Assembly (NCBI GenBank): GCA_023898405.1
Contig: CP060221.1
Span: 1,627,501-1,691,500 of the forward strand
Length of the DNA stretch: 64,000 bases
Source of the DNA: Myxococcales bacterium
GTDB lineage: Bacteria > Myxococcota > UBA727 > JABDBI01
Direction of reading: 5' to 3'
The notes beneath the pieces were generated by a model, which was given only the letters and a program-made list of their open reading frames with translations, ran no database searches and was not told where the DNA came from. Of this stretch, positions 50,836 through 59,760 are shown piece after piece. The position numbers and the translations under genes were made by a program. Numbering within the stretch: the stretch's first letter is position 1; each line of letters begins with the position of its first letter.

Positions 50836-51729
50836 TCAGGTATTTTTTTTAAGACTGATGCTCATTGCTCCTACAAGAATGAAAACAATACCGAGAGCAT
50901 TTTTAAGGCTCATGCTTTCATCAAGGAGTATCACACCAAAAATAACGGTGAATATAGGCTCAAGTACTGAAAGAAGTGAGGCTTTATCTGTGGGAATATA
51001 GTCGATAGCTTTGAGCAATAACAAAGATGGAAGGGCGGAGCTAAAGATGCCAATTCCTAAAATCCATGTCCATTGAATGGCTTGTGATGGAAGAGGAAGT
51101 GGCTGCTCAAAAAGCACCAAAGTTATTGCTGCGATGCTGCAGCCCAATGAAACCATAAAAGTTGAAGTGCTGGCAGAAAGATTAATTTTGTGGCTAAAGA
51201 AAACAAAGATAGCGAAGCTAAGAGCAGCAAAAAGTCCCATGCTAATACCGAGCACATCAAAGGAAAATTCATTAAGGTCGATCAAAAAAATCAGACCTGT
51301 GAGTATAACGGCAAAAGACCACCAATAGTGTGCTGTGATAATTTTTTTATTAAAAATCCAATTGAGGAGCATAACAAAGGCTGGATATACGAAAAAAATA
51401 ACCATAGCCTGCCCGGTGCCAATGAGTTTACTTGAGAAGAAAAATAATATGCCCGGGGTCGTGTAAAAAAATATGCCCACCAGTGCCGAGTACAACAAAT
51501 GTTTAGGATGATTTTTTATAGCAGTGGGTTTAGTTTTGATGTGCCTGAGGCTGATGAGTAATCCCATAAAAATGGTAGCAACAAAAAACCGCCAAAAAGT
51601 GAGTTCAAAAACACTCAGCCCACTTTTCATGAGACTCATTCCAAAAAAACCGAGTGAGCCGAACAGTAAGCCAGATAAAATAGCTAATAAAATTCCTTTT
51701 TTTTCATTAGTTGCAATCGTTGAAATCAT
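50836..51729 (-). CDS. EamA/DMT family transporter
   Basis: A 297-residue inner-membrane protein with about ten hydrophobic helices in two repeated halves of five, the standard EamA (drug/metabolite transporter) layout. First half: ILLAILSGLLFGSLGFFGM, FWRFFVATIFMGLLISLRHI, TGQAMVIFFVYPAFVMLLNW. Second half: ALSFAIFVFFSHKI, MVSLGCSIAAITLVLF, WILGIGIFSSALPSLLLLKA and the conserved ending DKASLLSVLEPIFTVIFGV plus GIVFILVGAM. The 'SLLEPIF-V' signature is typical. Substrates of this family (amino acids, sugars, drugs) cannot be predicted. AAGGTTTAT precedes the ATG. Confidence 0.9.
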   Translation of the reverse strand: MISTIATNEKKGILLAILSGLLFGSLGFFGMSLMKSGLSVFELTFWRFFVATIFMGLLISLRHIKTKPTAIKNHPKHLLYSALVGIFFYTTPGILFFFSSKLIGTGQAMVIFFVYPAFVMLLNWIFNKKIITAHYWWSFAVILTGLIFLIDLNEFSFDVLGISMGLFAALSFAIFVFFSHKINLSASTSTFMVSLGCSIAAITLVLFEQPLPLPSQAIQWTWILGIGIFSSALPSLLLLKAIDYIPTDKASLLSVLEPIFTVIFGVILLDESMSLKNALGIVFILVGAMSISLKKNT

Positions 51730-51914
51730 ATAAACCTTACACGCTTTTTTTGTGTTGCATTATTATGGTTTTTTGTGTTTATAGCTTTGAATTTTAGTGG
51801 TCAATGTACTTTTTATATAAAAGAATCATTTGTTTTTGAGATCATCTAAGAGGCTGTTTTGCTAAAATAAAATTCTCATTCAGCCATTTTCCTGCGCTCG
51901 CTGTAAGGAGTTTT

Positions 51915-54326
51915 ATGAGAAAAACAATCATATTTTTAGTATTTGTATTTTTTCAATCATGTAATCCATTTTTTGTCTTTAAGCCGAGAGCGATAAATTC
52001 TCCCCTCATAGACAATGCCCGTTTAAATGAGCACCAAGCAAATGTGGTCATCGATAGTTTTGGCATTCCATTTATTAGAGCGAGAACATTAACAGCAGCG
52101 CTCTATTCTTTAGGATTTATGCATGCGCGCGATCGCCTTTTTCAGCTGGATTTAATGAGGCATGCAGCTACCGGGAGAGTAGCGGAATTATTTGGTGAAA
52201 AAGCGCTCGATACAGATAGAAAATTGCGCACGCTCACTTATAAATTAGATGAGCAATTTTCTCGCCTTTCCAAAGAAGAGTATCAACTGCTCGATGCTTA
52301 TGTGCGTGGTGTAAATGAGGGTGCATTACAACGCGGGCGTAGTGCAGAGCATTTTTTGTTGGGAATTAATTTTGAACCTCTGAGAATGGTTGAGGTTCTG
52401 GCTATTGCTCGTCTTCAAGCCTGGCAACTTGCCTCGGATTTAGACTTGGAGCTGGCTCGGCTCAAAATTGCTCAGTCTGCCATGCCCACCCAAGAAAAAA
52501 TGACTTTGCTTGCAGCCACCGATGATCAAAACTCAGCAATTTTAAAAGGAAGATCTGTGCTTAAGAACGGAAATTTTTCTTTACCAAGCTATCTTGGTAA
52601 CTTTTTGGCGCCGTTTACCAATACCGTTAAAAAAGTTGAAAATTTTATTCAAAACTCACAAGGTGCCTCAAATGCATGGGTAGTAGAAGACAGAATCATG
52701 CAAAATAATGCGGCTGTGCTTATGAACGATCCTCATCTTCGCCATACTTGGCCGTCAAACTTTTATTTGGCAACAATACAGACAGATGATTTCAGTGTGA
52801 GTGGTGCAAGCTTCGTTGGTCTTCCAGCAATTTTAATCGGTGCCTCAAATACTATTGCATGGGGAGTGACAGCTTCTTATCTTAATACTCAAGATAGCGT
52901 GTTCATAAAACGGGACAGCACTAATCCTTTGGTTTATGAAGTCGATAATAAAAAATATGTTTTTAAAAAATGGATGCAAAAGTTTTGTTTGGATAAAAAA
53001 GAAAATTGTCACGATGAAGAGCACTACGTCAGTATTTTTGGACCAGTATGGGATTCTCGCCATGACCGTTTGATTGGGGAGAATGAATTGTTTGCTGTGA
53101 TGTGGACCGGTTTTTATGAAGCTCACCAAGAAAAATTAATTATTCCATTTTGGAAATTAGTAAAGGCAAAAAATATTTTAGAAGCACATAAGTACATTCA
53201 ATCTATGACTTTGCCTGGTGTGAATATAGTGCTTGCTGATATCGAAGGTAAGGTTGGTTATAGCTATGCAGGTTTAGTTCCAAAGCGCGATAAGAGTCAG
53301 CACCCATCTTTGCCGCTTGACGGGAGACACTCTTCATCATTGTGGACTAAGTTTTTAGAAAAACCCCATAAACTCAATCCTGATTCGGGAATTATTATAA
53401 CGGCAAATCAAAATATTTTTAGCCATAACGATGGTGAGCAAAAATTTTATGGACAAGAAGGAGCTCCACCTTATCGAGCTTTGAGGATCTCAGAGGTGAT
53501 CAATAAAAATTTGAAATCATTTTCTAAGCTTTCAGTTGAAGACTTGGCTCATATACAACGAGATAGTACTTCGATTGAGGCGCGCACCATGTCTCCTCTC
53601 TTGGGTGGAATATGTCGAGAAAAATTTCATAATGCTTCTGGTATTCGTAAAAAGTTTGCGCAACTTTTAGAAGACTTCGATGGAAATTTTACCATCGATA
53701 GTTTAGCAGCGCTTCCTTACAAAATAATGATTGAGCAACTGCTTGAAGCAAAGCTTAATTTGGCTTTTGAGAAAGATCTGCTTAAGCGTGTAATCCATAT
53801 TGGTCAGCTTAGCTACAATTTAAAGCATGATCTTGCAAAAAAAATATTGGATTATCGGCATTCTAGCAGTGGTACTGCGGAAAAAGAAGCTTATGAATTT
53901 GTGGCATCTCAGTGTGAACCAGCATTTCAAAAGTTGATAGAAAAAGCGGGGAAATCTCCTTGGAAATGGCGTTGGGGGAGGCATCATTATTTACAACGAA
54001 AAAGCCCTTTTGCTCGTGCTGCTTTAATTGGAAAATTTTTTACGGATAAAAAGCGTCCTGTAGCAGGTTTTGCCACCTCACCTATGGCAGAATCAGGAAT
54101 TCCTGTTGAAAGAGGTGCAAATTTGCGCTTTCAAGCAGTCATGACCAGGCCGCCTCAATTAAAAATTGTTTTGGATTCGGGCAATAGCGGATTGTTTGGA
54201 AAGCATAGTTTGGATCAGGCGCAATTGTGGCATAGGGGTAAAACTATGGATCTTATAAAAAATTGGGATGGGGCAAAAAAACAAACGGTGATGAGTTTTG
54301 GTTTAGATAGCAGAACATCCAAATAA
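51915..54326 (+). CDS. penicillin acylase family (S45) lipoprotein
   Basis: An Ntn hydrolase that cleaves amide bonds of beta-lactams, acyl-homoserine lactones or similar acylated molecules. The precursor self-processes before Ser252 in SQGASNAWVVEDR, the family's Gly-Ala-Ser-Asn pattern, and the following MNDPHLRHTWPSNFYL and ASNTIAWGVTASYLNTQDSV complete the substrate-site region. A spacer of about 60 residues precedes it, and 'ANQNIF' and 'GYSYAGLVPKR' lie further on. The N-terminus has a lipobox-like end (FVFFQSC16), so it may be a lipoprotein rather than a free periplasmic enzyme. Length 803 fits. AAGGAGTTTT precedes the ATG. It is a single gene. Confidence 0.92.
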   Translation: MRKTIIFLVFVFFQSCNPFFVFKPRAINSPLIDNARLNEHQANVVIDSFGIPFIRARTLTAALYSLGFMHARDRLFQLDLMRHAATGRVAELFGEKALDTDRKLRTLTYKLDEQFSRLSKEEYQLLDAYVRGVNEGALQRGRSAEHFLLGINFEPLRMVEVLAIARLQAWQLASDLDLELARLKIAQSAMPTQEKMTLLAATDDQNSAILKGRSVLKNGNFSLPSYLGNFLAPFTNTVKKVENFIQNSQGASNAWVVEDRIMQNNAAVLMNDPHLRHTWPSNFYLATIQTDDFSVSGASFVGLPAILIGASNTIAWGVTASYLNTQDSVFIKRDSTNPLVYEVDNKKYVFKKWMQKFCLDKKENCHDEEHYVSIFGPVWDSRHDRLIGENELFAVMWTGFYEAHQEKLIIPFWKLVKAKNILEAHKYIQSMTLPGVNIVLADIEGKVGYSYAGLVPKRDKSQHPSLPLDGRHSSSLWTKFLEKPHKLNPDSGIIITANQNIFSHNDGEQKFYGQEGAPPYRALRISEVINKNLKSFSKLSVEDLAHIQRDSTSIEARTMSPLLGGICREKFHNASGIRKKFAQLLEDFDGNFTIDSLAALPYKIMIEQLLEAKLNLAFEKDLLKRVIHIGQLSYNLKHDLAKKILDYRHSSSGTAEKEAYEFVASQCEPAFQKLIEKAGKSPWKWRWGRHHYLQRKSPFARAALIGKFFTDKKRPVAGFATSPMAESGIPVERGANLRFQAVMTRPPQLKIVLDSGNSGLFGKHSLDQAQLWHRGKTMDLIKNWDGAKKQTVMSFGLDSRTSK

Positions 54327-54411
54327 AATTATTTTTCTTAATAGTTTCGAGATAATTTATTGCCAGAATTTTTAACACAATTTTAAAACGTGATAATTAA
54401 AGTCCAGGAAT

Positions 54412-54456
54412 AAAAAAACCACTCCATGAAGAACAAAATTGGAGTGGGAGGTTTTT
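54412..54456. terminator. bidirectional terminator
   Basis: CCACTCCA and TGGAGTGG form an 8-base-pair stem extended by AAAAACC/GGTTTTT. It lies between the penicillin acylase gene (+) and the Pro-rich protein gene (-). Confidence 0.75.
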
Positions 54457-54467
54457 AGATAGAATCT

Positions 54468-55265
54468 TTAATCTTCGTCTTCTAGAATGTCGTAGAGATA
54501 ATCATCTTCGATGAACATGTCGAGTTCATCGCTGATTGTGTCAATAATCTCATCTTCATCAGAAGCTTGACTGAGCTTTACTTCATCTTTATTTTTCTTT
54601 TCAATTTTCCCTTCATAATCAGGAGCATAATCATCGTAGTAATCGTCGGGAGGGCCATCATAGCTATCATCGTAACGATCATCAGGATTATAGTAACCAG
54701 GCGGTGGAGGGAAGGACTCCATCATGCGGCGTCGCTCCATCTCCATTCGTCTGATATCTTCCTCTGAAGGTCTGAAATTATTGTTATTGGTGGGAAAAGG
54801 AGGCTGTCCTGCATTATTGGGTTGAAAGTGATTGGGAGCAGTACCATAGTGGTTATTTGGCTCTTGTACAGGATGTGAAGGAGGAGAACTTCTTTGAATA
54901 TTTGCGCTATGATTTCCTCTTTGCACATGGTTAGGCATGCCATGCATTGGCGGTTGGTTCATATTTGGAGGAAATCCTGGTGGCATCTTTTTGTTATAGT
55001 TGGGATAGGGCCTCTTGCCTAAGTTCATGCGCCCGAAATTGTTTGAAGGTATGGAGTCCTGAGTAGAGCTATCATCTTCATTCAACGAATCATCTCTTCC
55101 GTTAAATTTATTGCCTTGAGGGAAGGGAGGGCGGTGCGCTGCCACTGGAGTTTTTTTCTCTGCAATAGCCTCAACTAGGTAATTGAGACCAAACAGGCTC
55201 AAGACGGTTGCACCAATAATCATTAGAGCAAATATTGACAGACGGCTTTGGTTTTTCATGCTCAT
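54468..55265 (-). CDS. membrane-anchored low-complexity Pro/Asn/Asp-rich protein
   Basis: An N-terminal hydrophobic helix (FALMIIGATVLSLFGLNYLV) is followed by about 235 residues of disordered, Pro-, Gly-, Asn- and Met-rich sequence. Examples are MPPGFPPNMNQPPMHGMPNH, then FPPPPGYYNPDDRYDDSYDG and a very acidic end (DELDMFIEDDYLYDILEDED). Such a composition suggests a surface or periplasmic tethered tail, or a protein that binds others through short motifs. No enzyme motif exists. The gene could start at ATG 55259 (MKNQSRL) two codons later. Poor conservation is expected. It is a single gene between two terminators. Confidence 0.65.
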   Translation of the reverse strand: MSMKNQSRLSIFALMIIGATVLSLFGLNYLVEAIAEKKTPVAAHRPPFPQGNKFNGRDDSLNEDDSSTQDSIPSNNFGRMNLGKRPYPNYNKKMPPGFPPNMNQPPMHGMPNHVQRGNHSANIQRSSPPSHPVQEPNNHYGTAPNHFQPNNAGQPPFPTNNNNFRPSEEDIRRMEMERRRMMESFPPPPGYYNPDDRYDDSYDGPPDDYYDDYAPDYEGKIEKKNKDEVKLSQASDEDEIIDTISDELDMFIEDDYLYDILEDED

Positions 55266-55523
55266 TGATGTATCCAGGGATCAGGTATTTTGGTTCAAAA
55301 AATTTATCAACCTGCTTAAACAAACTTGCCAAACTGATTATAAATGTCCTGGCTTTGAAGATCTAAATTTATGATAATAAAGTTGAAGGATTCAAGCGGA
55401 AGTTTTGTTGCGTGATTTTTTTACTTTTGTATTTGCCAATTAACTTTTGCTTTTTGGCTTTATTGTGAGCAGTTGTTCCCTATGTTAGCCTCAATGAGGT
55501 GAATTTAGGGACGTGATTGAGTT

Positions 55524-56336
55524 ATGTCGGTTATTTTTGTAAAAATATATTGTTTAATACTTTTTGCAGTGATTGTGGTTTCAAGTTCATGTGTAAGTTT
55601 AAAAAATTCCCCAAGCTCATCTTCGAAAAATATTATTTCTGCTGTGAGTGGCAGAGTGATTATTGATGCAGGCCACGGTGGTGAAGACGCAGGTGCTGTA
55701 GGCACATTAGGATTAAAAGAAAAAGATGTAAGTTTGGATATTGCATTACGGATTCGTCGCTGGCTGAGAAAAATTATGCCTAAAGTTGATGTGGTCTTGA
55801 CGAGAAAAACCGATAGCTTCGTTTCTCTTGAAGAGAGGGTCAAAACTGCAAATAGTAAAGGTGGCGACTTATTTTTATCATTGCATATCAATTCCAGCGA
55901 TGACAAAGATGCCTCTGGCTTTGAACTCTATAGTCTTGATGTTGCAAGTAACGCTCATGCCGATCGTTTAGCTAATCGAGAAAATAAATCTGGAGGCAAT
56001 GGCTCCCACGCTCTAAAGTTTGTGCTCGCTGATTTAAGAGCCAGTGCAAATAGGGCAGAAAGCGATCAACTTGCAGCACTCATTTCGCGCGGATTACATG
56101 CGCAATTACCCAAGGTGATACCTTCTCAAAAACTCAATAACCGCGGCTACAATCAAGCACTTTTTTATGTGCTTTTTGTGAGAATGCCTGCAGTATTAAG
56201 TGAAATATTTTTTATATCGAATACTCAGGAAGAGCGAATGCTTGCCGATAGAAAAGTTAGAGAACATATTGCGCGAGGAATGGTTTTAGGAATTAAAAAA
56301 TATTTAGAAAATCGTGTAATTCGGGCACAAAAATGA
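55524..56336 (+). CDS. N-acetylmuramoyl-L-alanine amidase (Amidase_3), lipoprotein-like
   Basis: It cuts the amide bond between MurNAc and the peptide stem, probably at cell division. Zinc site and catalytic residues: His in IIDAGHGGEDAGA, Glu in GLKEKDVSLDIAL, His in LFLSLHINSS, and the catalytic Glu in VLSEIFFISN. The N-terminus (CLILFAVIVVSSSC23) ends in a lipobox-like Ser-Ser-Cys, which differs from the usual soluble AmiC. Length 270 fits. It is the first gene of a six-gene plus-strand operon; its stop overlaps the start of xerC/D by four bases (ATGA). No AMIN domain precedes the catalytic part. Confidence 0.92.
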   Translation: MSVIFVKIYCLILFAVIVVSSSCVSLKNSPSSSSKNIISAVSGRVIIDAGHGGEDAGAVGTLGLKEKDVSLDIALRIRRWLRKIMPKVDVVLTRKTDSFVSLEERVKTANSKGGDLFLSLHINSSDDKDASGFELYSLDVASNAHADRLANRENKSGGNGSHALKFVLADLRASANRAESDQLAALISRGLHAQLPKVIPSQKLNNRGYNQALFYVLFVRMPAVLSEIFFISNTQEERMLADRKVREHIARGMVLGIKKYLENRVIRAQK

Positions 56337-57268
56337 ATGTTGATAAGCAATTTGATTTTTTTTTGGAACAATTTTTAAGTTACAGCAAAGTCGAAAGAGC
56401 TTTGTCTTACAATACAATTATTTCTTATTCGCGCGACCTGCGATTTTTTTTCAATTTTCTAAATCAGCAAGGGGTACACACTGTACAGGAGGTGATGCGC
56501 GATCATATCACTCAATTTTGTGCTGAAAGAACTAAACTAGACATTTCTGCCAAGAGTTTGCATAGGGCTTTATGTGCCCTACGACGATTTTTCTTGTTTT
56601 TAAGGAAAGAGGGGAAAATTGTTGATAATCCAGCGCAAGATATTTATTTGCCAAAAGTTGAGAGTACGCTTCCTCACACTGTTTCTGTAAAAAACATTGA
56701 CTCAATATTGGCGCAGCCAAATAATTTTAGTTCTCGCGGTCAAAGAGATGCTGCAATAATCGGTGTGCTCTATGCAACGGGCTTGCGTGTTTCTGAGCTT
56801 ATAAGCTTAAAGTTGAGCGATATTGATGTTGATTTAGGTTTTTTGCGCATAATCGGTAAAGGTCAAAAAGAAAGGCTTGTGCCCTTGAATGAGAAAGCCT
56901 TGTCATTGCTTGAAGCATATTTGGGGGATGCGCGAGTGAGGTTGCTTGGGCAAAGACAATCGGAATTATTATTTATTCGCAAACACGGTTTGGGTCTTTC
57001 TCGCCAGTCTGTTTGGAAAATTATTAAGAAATACGCTCAATTAGCTGGGCTGGGAAATGATTTATCGCCCCACCAGTTGCGTCATAGTTTTGCTACCCAC
57101 TTGCTAGAAGGCGGTATTAATTTAAGAGCCTTGCAGCTTTTGTTGGGGCACGCAGACTTGGCGACAACTGAAATTTATACCCATGTTGATAAAAAACATT
57201 TGACTGCTCTTTACGATAAGCACCATCCCCGGTCTAAACTGAGGAAGAAGACAAAGGAGCAGGCTTAG
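56333..57268 (+). CDS. site-specific tyrosine recombinase (XerC/XerD)
   Basis: It resolves chromosome dimers at dif in division. The N-terminal SAM-like domain (FDFFLEQFLSYSKVERALSY) is followed by the catalytic domain with Arg in ATGLRVSELISLKLSDID, Lys in GKGQKERLVPLN, His-x-x-Arg in HQLRHSFATHLLEGG, His in LLGHADLATTEIYTHVD and the terminal Tyr in that last motif. Length 311 is normal. Only one Xer appears in the window, so it may be XerC, XerD or a single-recombinase system. It overlaps the amidase stop (ATGA) and precedes scpA by six bases. Confidence 0.93.
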   Translation: MNVDKQFDFFLEQFLSYSKVERALSYNTIISYSRDLRFFFNFLNQQGVHTVQEVMRDHITQFCAERTKLDISAKSLHRALCALRRFFLFLRKEGKIVDNPAQDIYLPKVESTLPHTVSVKNIDSILAQPNNFSSRGQRDAAIIGVLYATGLRVSELISLKLSDIDVDLGFLRIIGKGQKERLVPLNEKALSLLEAYLGDARVRLLGQRQSELLFIRKHGLGLSRQSVWKIIKKYAQLAGLGNDLSPHQLRHSFATHLLEGGINLRALQLLLGHADLATTEIYTHVDKKHLTALYDKHHPRSKLRKKTKEQA

Positions 57269-57273
57269 AATTT

Positions 57274-58221
57274 ATGAATGAGCGTAAAGAATCATTGGCA
57301 ATGACCAGTATTGAGATCGGTGATACGGCGGTACGCGTGAAAGCGCGTGGTCGATTCTGCGATAAAGACGCACTTGATTTTGTGCCTACGCCAGAGTCTC
57401 TTATGCTTCACATCGATACGCCCAACTATGACGGCCCGCTTGATCTTTTATTGCACCTTATTCGTAAACATTCGATGGATATTTTTGATATTCCTATAAT
57501 GTTGATTACCACTAAATATCTTGAAGCTCTTGATGAGATGAAAAAACTCAATCTCGATGTTGCTGGAGAATTTTTAGTGATGGCTGCGACCTTGGCCGAA
57601 ATAAAAAGCAAGATGTTGCTGCCTAAAGAAGAGCAAATAGCTGATGGGCACGATGAGGCAGAAGAGGGGGTAGATCCTCGGAGCGAATTAATTAGGCGTT
57701 TGCTGCTTTACAAGAGTTACCAAGAGGCAAGCCAAGAATTATTGAAACGTCCCACCTTGGGCCAAGATATTTTTTATCGGCACATTGATGAAGAAGTGGA
57801 AGATGAAGAGCAAGAAGAGCCAGAAGGCGAAGTGACTCTCGCGCCCATCGAAATTTTTCAGTTGGTGGATAAGCTTGCGACTTTGTTAAAAAAATCTGAA
57901 AAACACAGCATTCATACTATTACAAGAGATCGTATTAGCGTGTCTGCGCGCATTAACGAGTTGATGGATTTTTGTCAGCTTAGAACCAAGTTTAGCTTTT
58001 ATGATGCCTTAAGATTTTTCCCTATTTATGAGCGGATTGATGTCATTGTGACATTTTTAGCTTTGCTCGAAATGTCGCGGCTAAAATTACTGCGCCTTCA
58101 AGTTGCCTCGGTGGATGATTTGGTCATGACGGTAAGAAAGGAAAATTTTTATACGCTGAAAGGAGAAATGCTTGGCATTTTGAATAATTCTGGAGAATCG
58201 GATGAACACAGAAAAGACTGA
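57274..58221 (+). CDS. scpA: segregation and condensation protein ScpA
   Basis: The kleisin subunit that bridges the SMC dimer in chromosome condensation. The N-terminal helix bundle shows YDGPLDLLLHLIRKHSMDIF, then DIPIMLITTKYLEALDEMK and FLVMAATLAEIKSKMLLPKE, the well-known ScpA signature. The C-terminal winged helix has IDVIVTFLALLEMSRLKLLRL. Length 315 includes about 35 extra N-terminal residues (MNERKESLAMTSIEIGDTAV), so a later start (Met near 57301) is possible. It overlaps scpB by 20 bases. The Glu-rich insertion at about residue 175 is typical of the linker. Confidence 0.95.
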   Translation: MNERKESLAMTSIEIGDTAVRVKARGRFCDKDALDFVPTPESLMLHIDTPNYDGPLDLLLHLIRKHSMDIFDIPIMLITTKYLEALDEMKKLNLDVAGEFLVMAATLAEIKSKMLLPKEEQIADGHDEAEEGVDPRSELIRRLLLYKSYQEASQELLKRPTLGQDIFYRHIDEEVEDEEQEEPEGEVTLAPIEIFQLVDKLATLLKKSEKHSIHTITRDRISVSARINELMDFCQLRTKFSFYDALRFFPIYERIDVIVTFLALLEMSRLKLLRLQVASVDDLVMTVRKENFYTLKGEMLGILNNSGESDEHRKD

Positions 58222-58978
58222 TGATTCGCAGCTTTCCCTTGAGCCTTTGCCTGATTTGGAGCCCTTGCTTGAAGCACTGATTTTTGCAAGTCGCAATCCT
58301 ATGAGTATTGAAAAAATGGTGGAGGTTTTACAGGCTGCGGATATAAATGCTCAAGCAAAGGATGTCCGTCACGCCTTGAAGTTTTTACGGGAACGGTGGG
58401 AAAGTACTGAGCGCACACTAGGGCGAGGGTTGGTGCTGAAAGATATGGCAGGAGGTTTAGTTTTCGCTACTGCTCCTGAACATGCTTTGGTAGTAAAAAA
58501 GATCGTGGCGCAAAAGCCGCTGCAATTGAGCAAAGCACAAGTAGAAGTTTTATCTATCGTGGCTTATCGCCAGCCTTTAACACGGGTTGATATAGATGAA
58601 ATCAGAGGAGTAGACAGTTCCTTTGCTCTCAAAAAGCTCATGCAGCTTAAGTTGTTGAAAATACTAGGAAAATCTGAAGGTCTTGGCAGACCGCTTCTCT
58701 ATGGTACAACCAAAGAATTCCTGGAGTTTTTTTCCTTAAACTCACTGAATGATTTGCCTACGCTCAAGCAGTATGAGTCTTTAAGTGCTGGTGAAGAAAC
58801 TGATGAGATTGACCTTAGTTCTGAGAATGTAAGTCTAAAAGATTTATTTGCCGAAGCAAAAAAATCCCCAATGTTTTCAGCTGAAGTTGAGCGTCTAAGC
58901 GAGGAAGCCTTGAAGAGTTTGGATGAGGCTTTGCTTAAAGCAAATGATGTAGAAAAGAAGACCCCAGTGAAAGAATAA
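58202..58978 (+). CDS. scpB: segregation and condensation protein ScpB
   Basis: The kite subunit that binds ScpA in the SMC condensin. Features are LEALIFASRNPMSIEKMVEV, KPLQLSKAQVEVLSIVAYRQ, PLTRVDIDEIRGVDSSFALK and LGRPLLYGTTKEFLEFFSL with two winged helices. GGAG is six bases from the ATG. Length 258 has a C-terminal tail (residues 205-258) rich in Glu and Lys beyond the conserved core. Its start lies inside scpA, so translation is coupled. The order scpA-scpB-rluB is common in bacteria. Confidence 0.95.
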   Translation: MNTEKTDDSQLSLEPLPDLEPLLEALIFASRNPMSIEKMVEVLQAADINAQAKDVRHALKFLRERWESTERTLGRGLVLKDMAGGLVFATAPEHALVVKKIVAQKPLQLSKAQVEVLSIVAYRQPLTRVDIDEIRGVDSSFALKKLMQLKLLKILGKSEGLGRPLLYGTTKEFLEFFSLNSLNDLPTLKQYESLSAGEETDEIDLSSENVSLKDLFAEAKKSPMFSAEVERLSEEALKSLDEALLKANDVEKKTPVKE

Positions 58979-59002
58979 AGTTAATTTTACCTGGTGTTAG
59001 TT

Positions 59003-59731
59003 ATGGTAGTCGAGAGAATACAAAAAGTTTTAGCACGATCAAATGTAGCTTCACGTCGTCGTGTAGAAGAGATGATCCTTGAAGGGCGCATTCGTTTGAA
59101 TGGAAAAAAAGTTTGCAAGCTCGGTATATTGGTAGACTCAGAAAAAGATGTCGTACATGTAAATGGGCAAGCGGTGCCATTGATGGCAGAGCACAATCAA
59201 GAAAAAATTTATATTTTATTAAATAAGCCTCCTCAAGTTGTAACAACTTTAAAAGATAATTTTAATCGCAAAACAGTCTTGCATTTACTGCCTGAATATA
59301 AAGATGTGCGCATCTTTCCTATTGGGCGATTAGATTATGATGCTCAGGGAGCTTTACTGCTCACCAATGACGGAGAGCTTTCACAAAAGTTATTGCATCC
59401 CAAATATAAATGTAAAAAAACCTATTTGGTGAAAGTAAAAGGTGTGCCAAAAGAAGAAGATATCGAAAAGCTAAGACGTGGTATCTATTTGGAAGATGGC
59501 CCTACTGGAAAATCTGAAATTGAATTCCATCGTGCCACTAAACACAATTGCTGGCTTAAGGTGACACTCACCTCCGGAAAATATCGCCAAATCAAACGGA
59601 TGTTCTTTCGCATAGAAAACCCTGTGATGCGGATTTTGCGTACTGATTTTGCCGGCATTCAATTGAGCAAACTTGAAGTAGGTAAGCACCGACAATTGAA
59701 TAAAAATGAGATCATGTTACTAAAAGGGTAG
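59003..59731 (+). CDS. RluB/RsuA-family 23S rRNA pseudouridine synthase
   Basis: It converts a uridine of rRNA to pseudouridine. The N-terminal S4 domain (ERIQKVLARSNVASRRRVEE, ILEGRIRLNGKKV) binds RNA. The catalytic domain has the RsuA/RluB active-site Asp in FPIGRLDYDAQGALLLTNDG and the YLVKVKGVP, TSGKYRQIKRMF motifs. ATG 59003 is preferred to GTG 58994. In other bacteria this gene also follows scpB. RluB is the most likely orthologue, but RluE/F-like family members cannot be excluded. It starts 24 bases after scpB. Confidence 0.92.
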   Translation: MVVERIQKVLARSNVASRRRVEEMILEGRIRLNGKKVCKLGILVDSEKDVVHVNGQAVPLMAEHNQEKIYILLNKPPQVVTTLKDNFNRKTVLHLLPEYKDVRIFPIGRLDYDAQGALLLTNDGELSQKLLHPKYKCKKTYLVKVKGVPKEEDIEKLRRGIYLEDGPTGKSEIEFHRATKHNCWLKVTLTSGKYRQIKRMFFRIENPVMRILRTDFAGIQLSKLEVGKHRQLNKNEIMLLKG

Positions 59732-59760
59732 TACCCAAGTTACCCAGCATAGGAGGGTGT

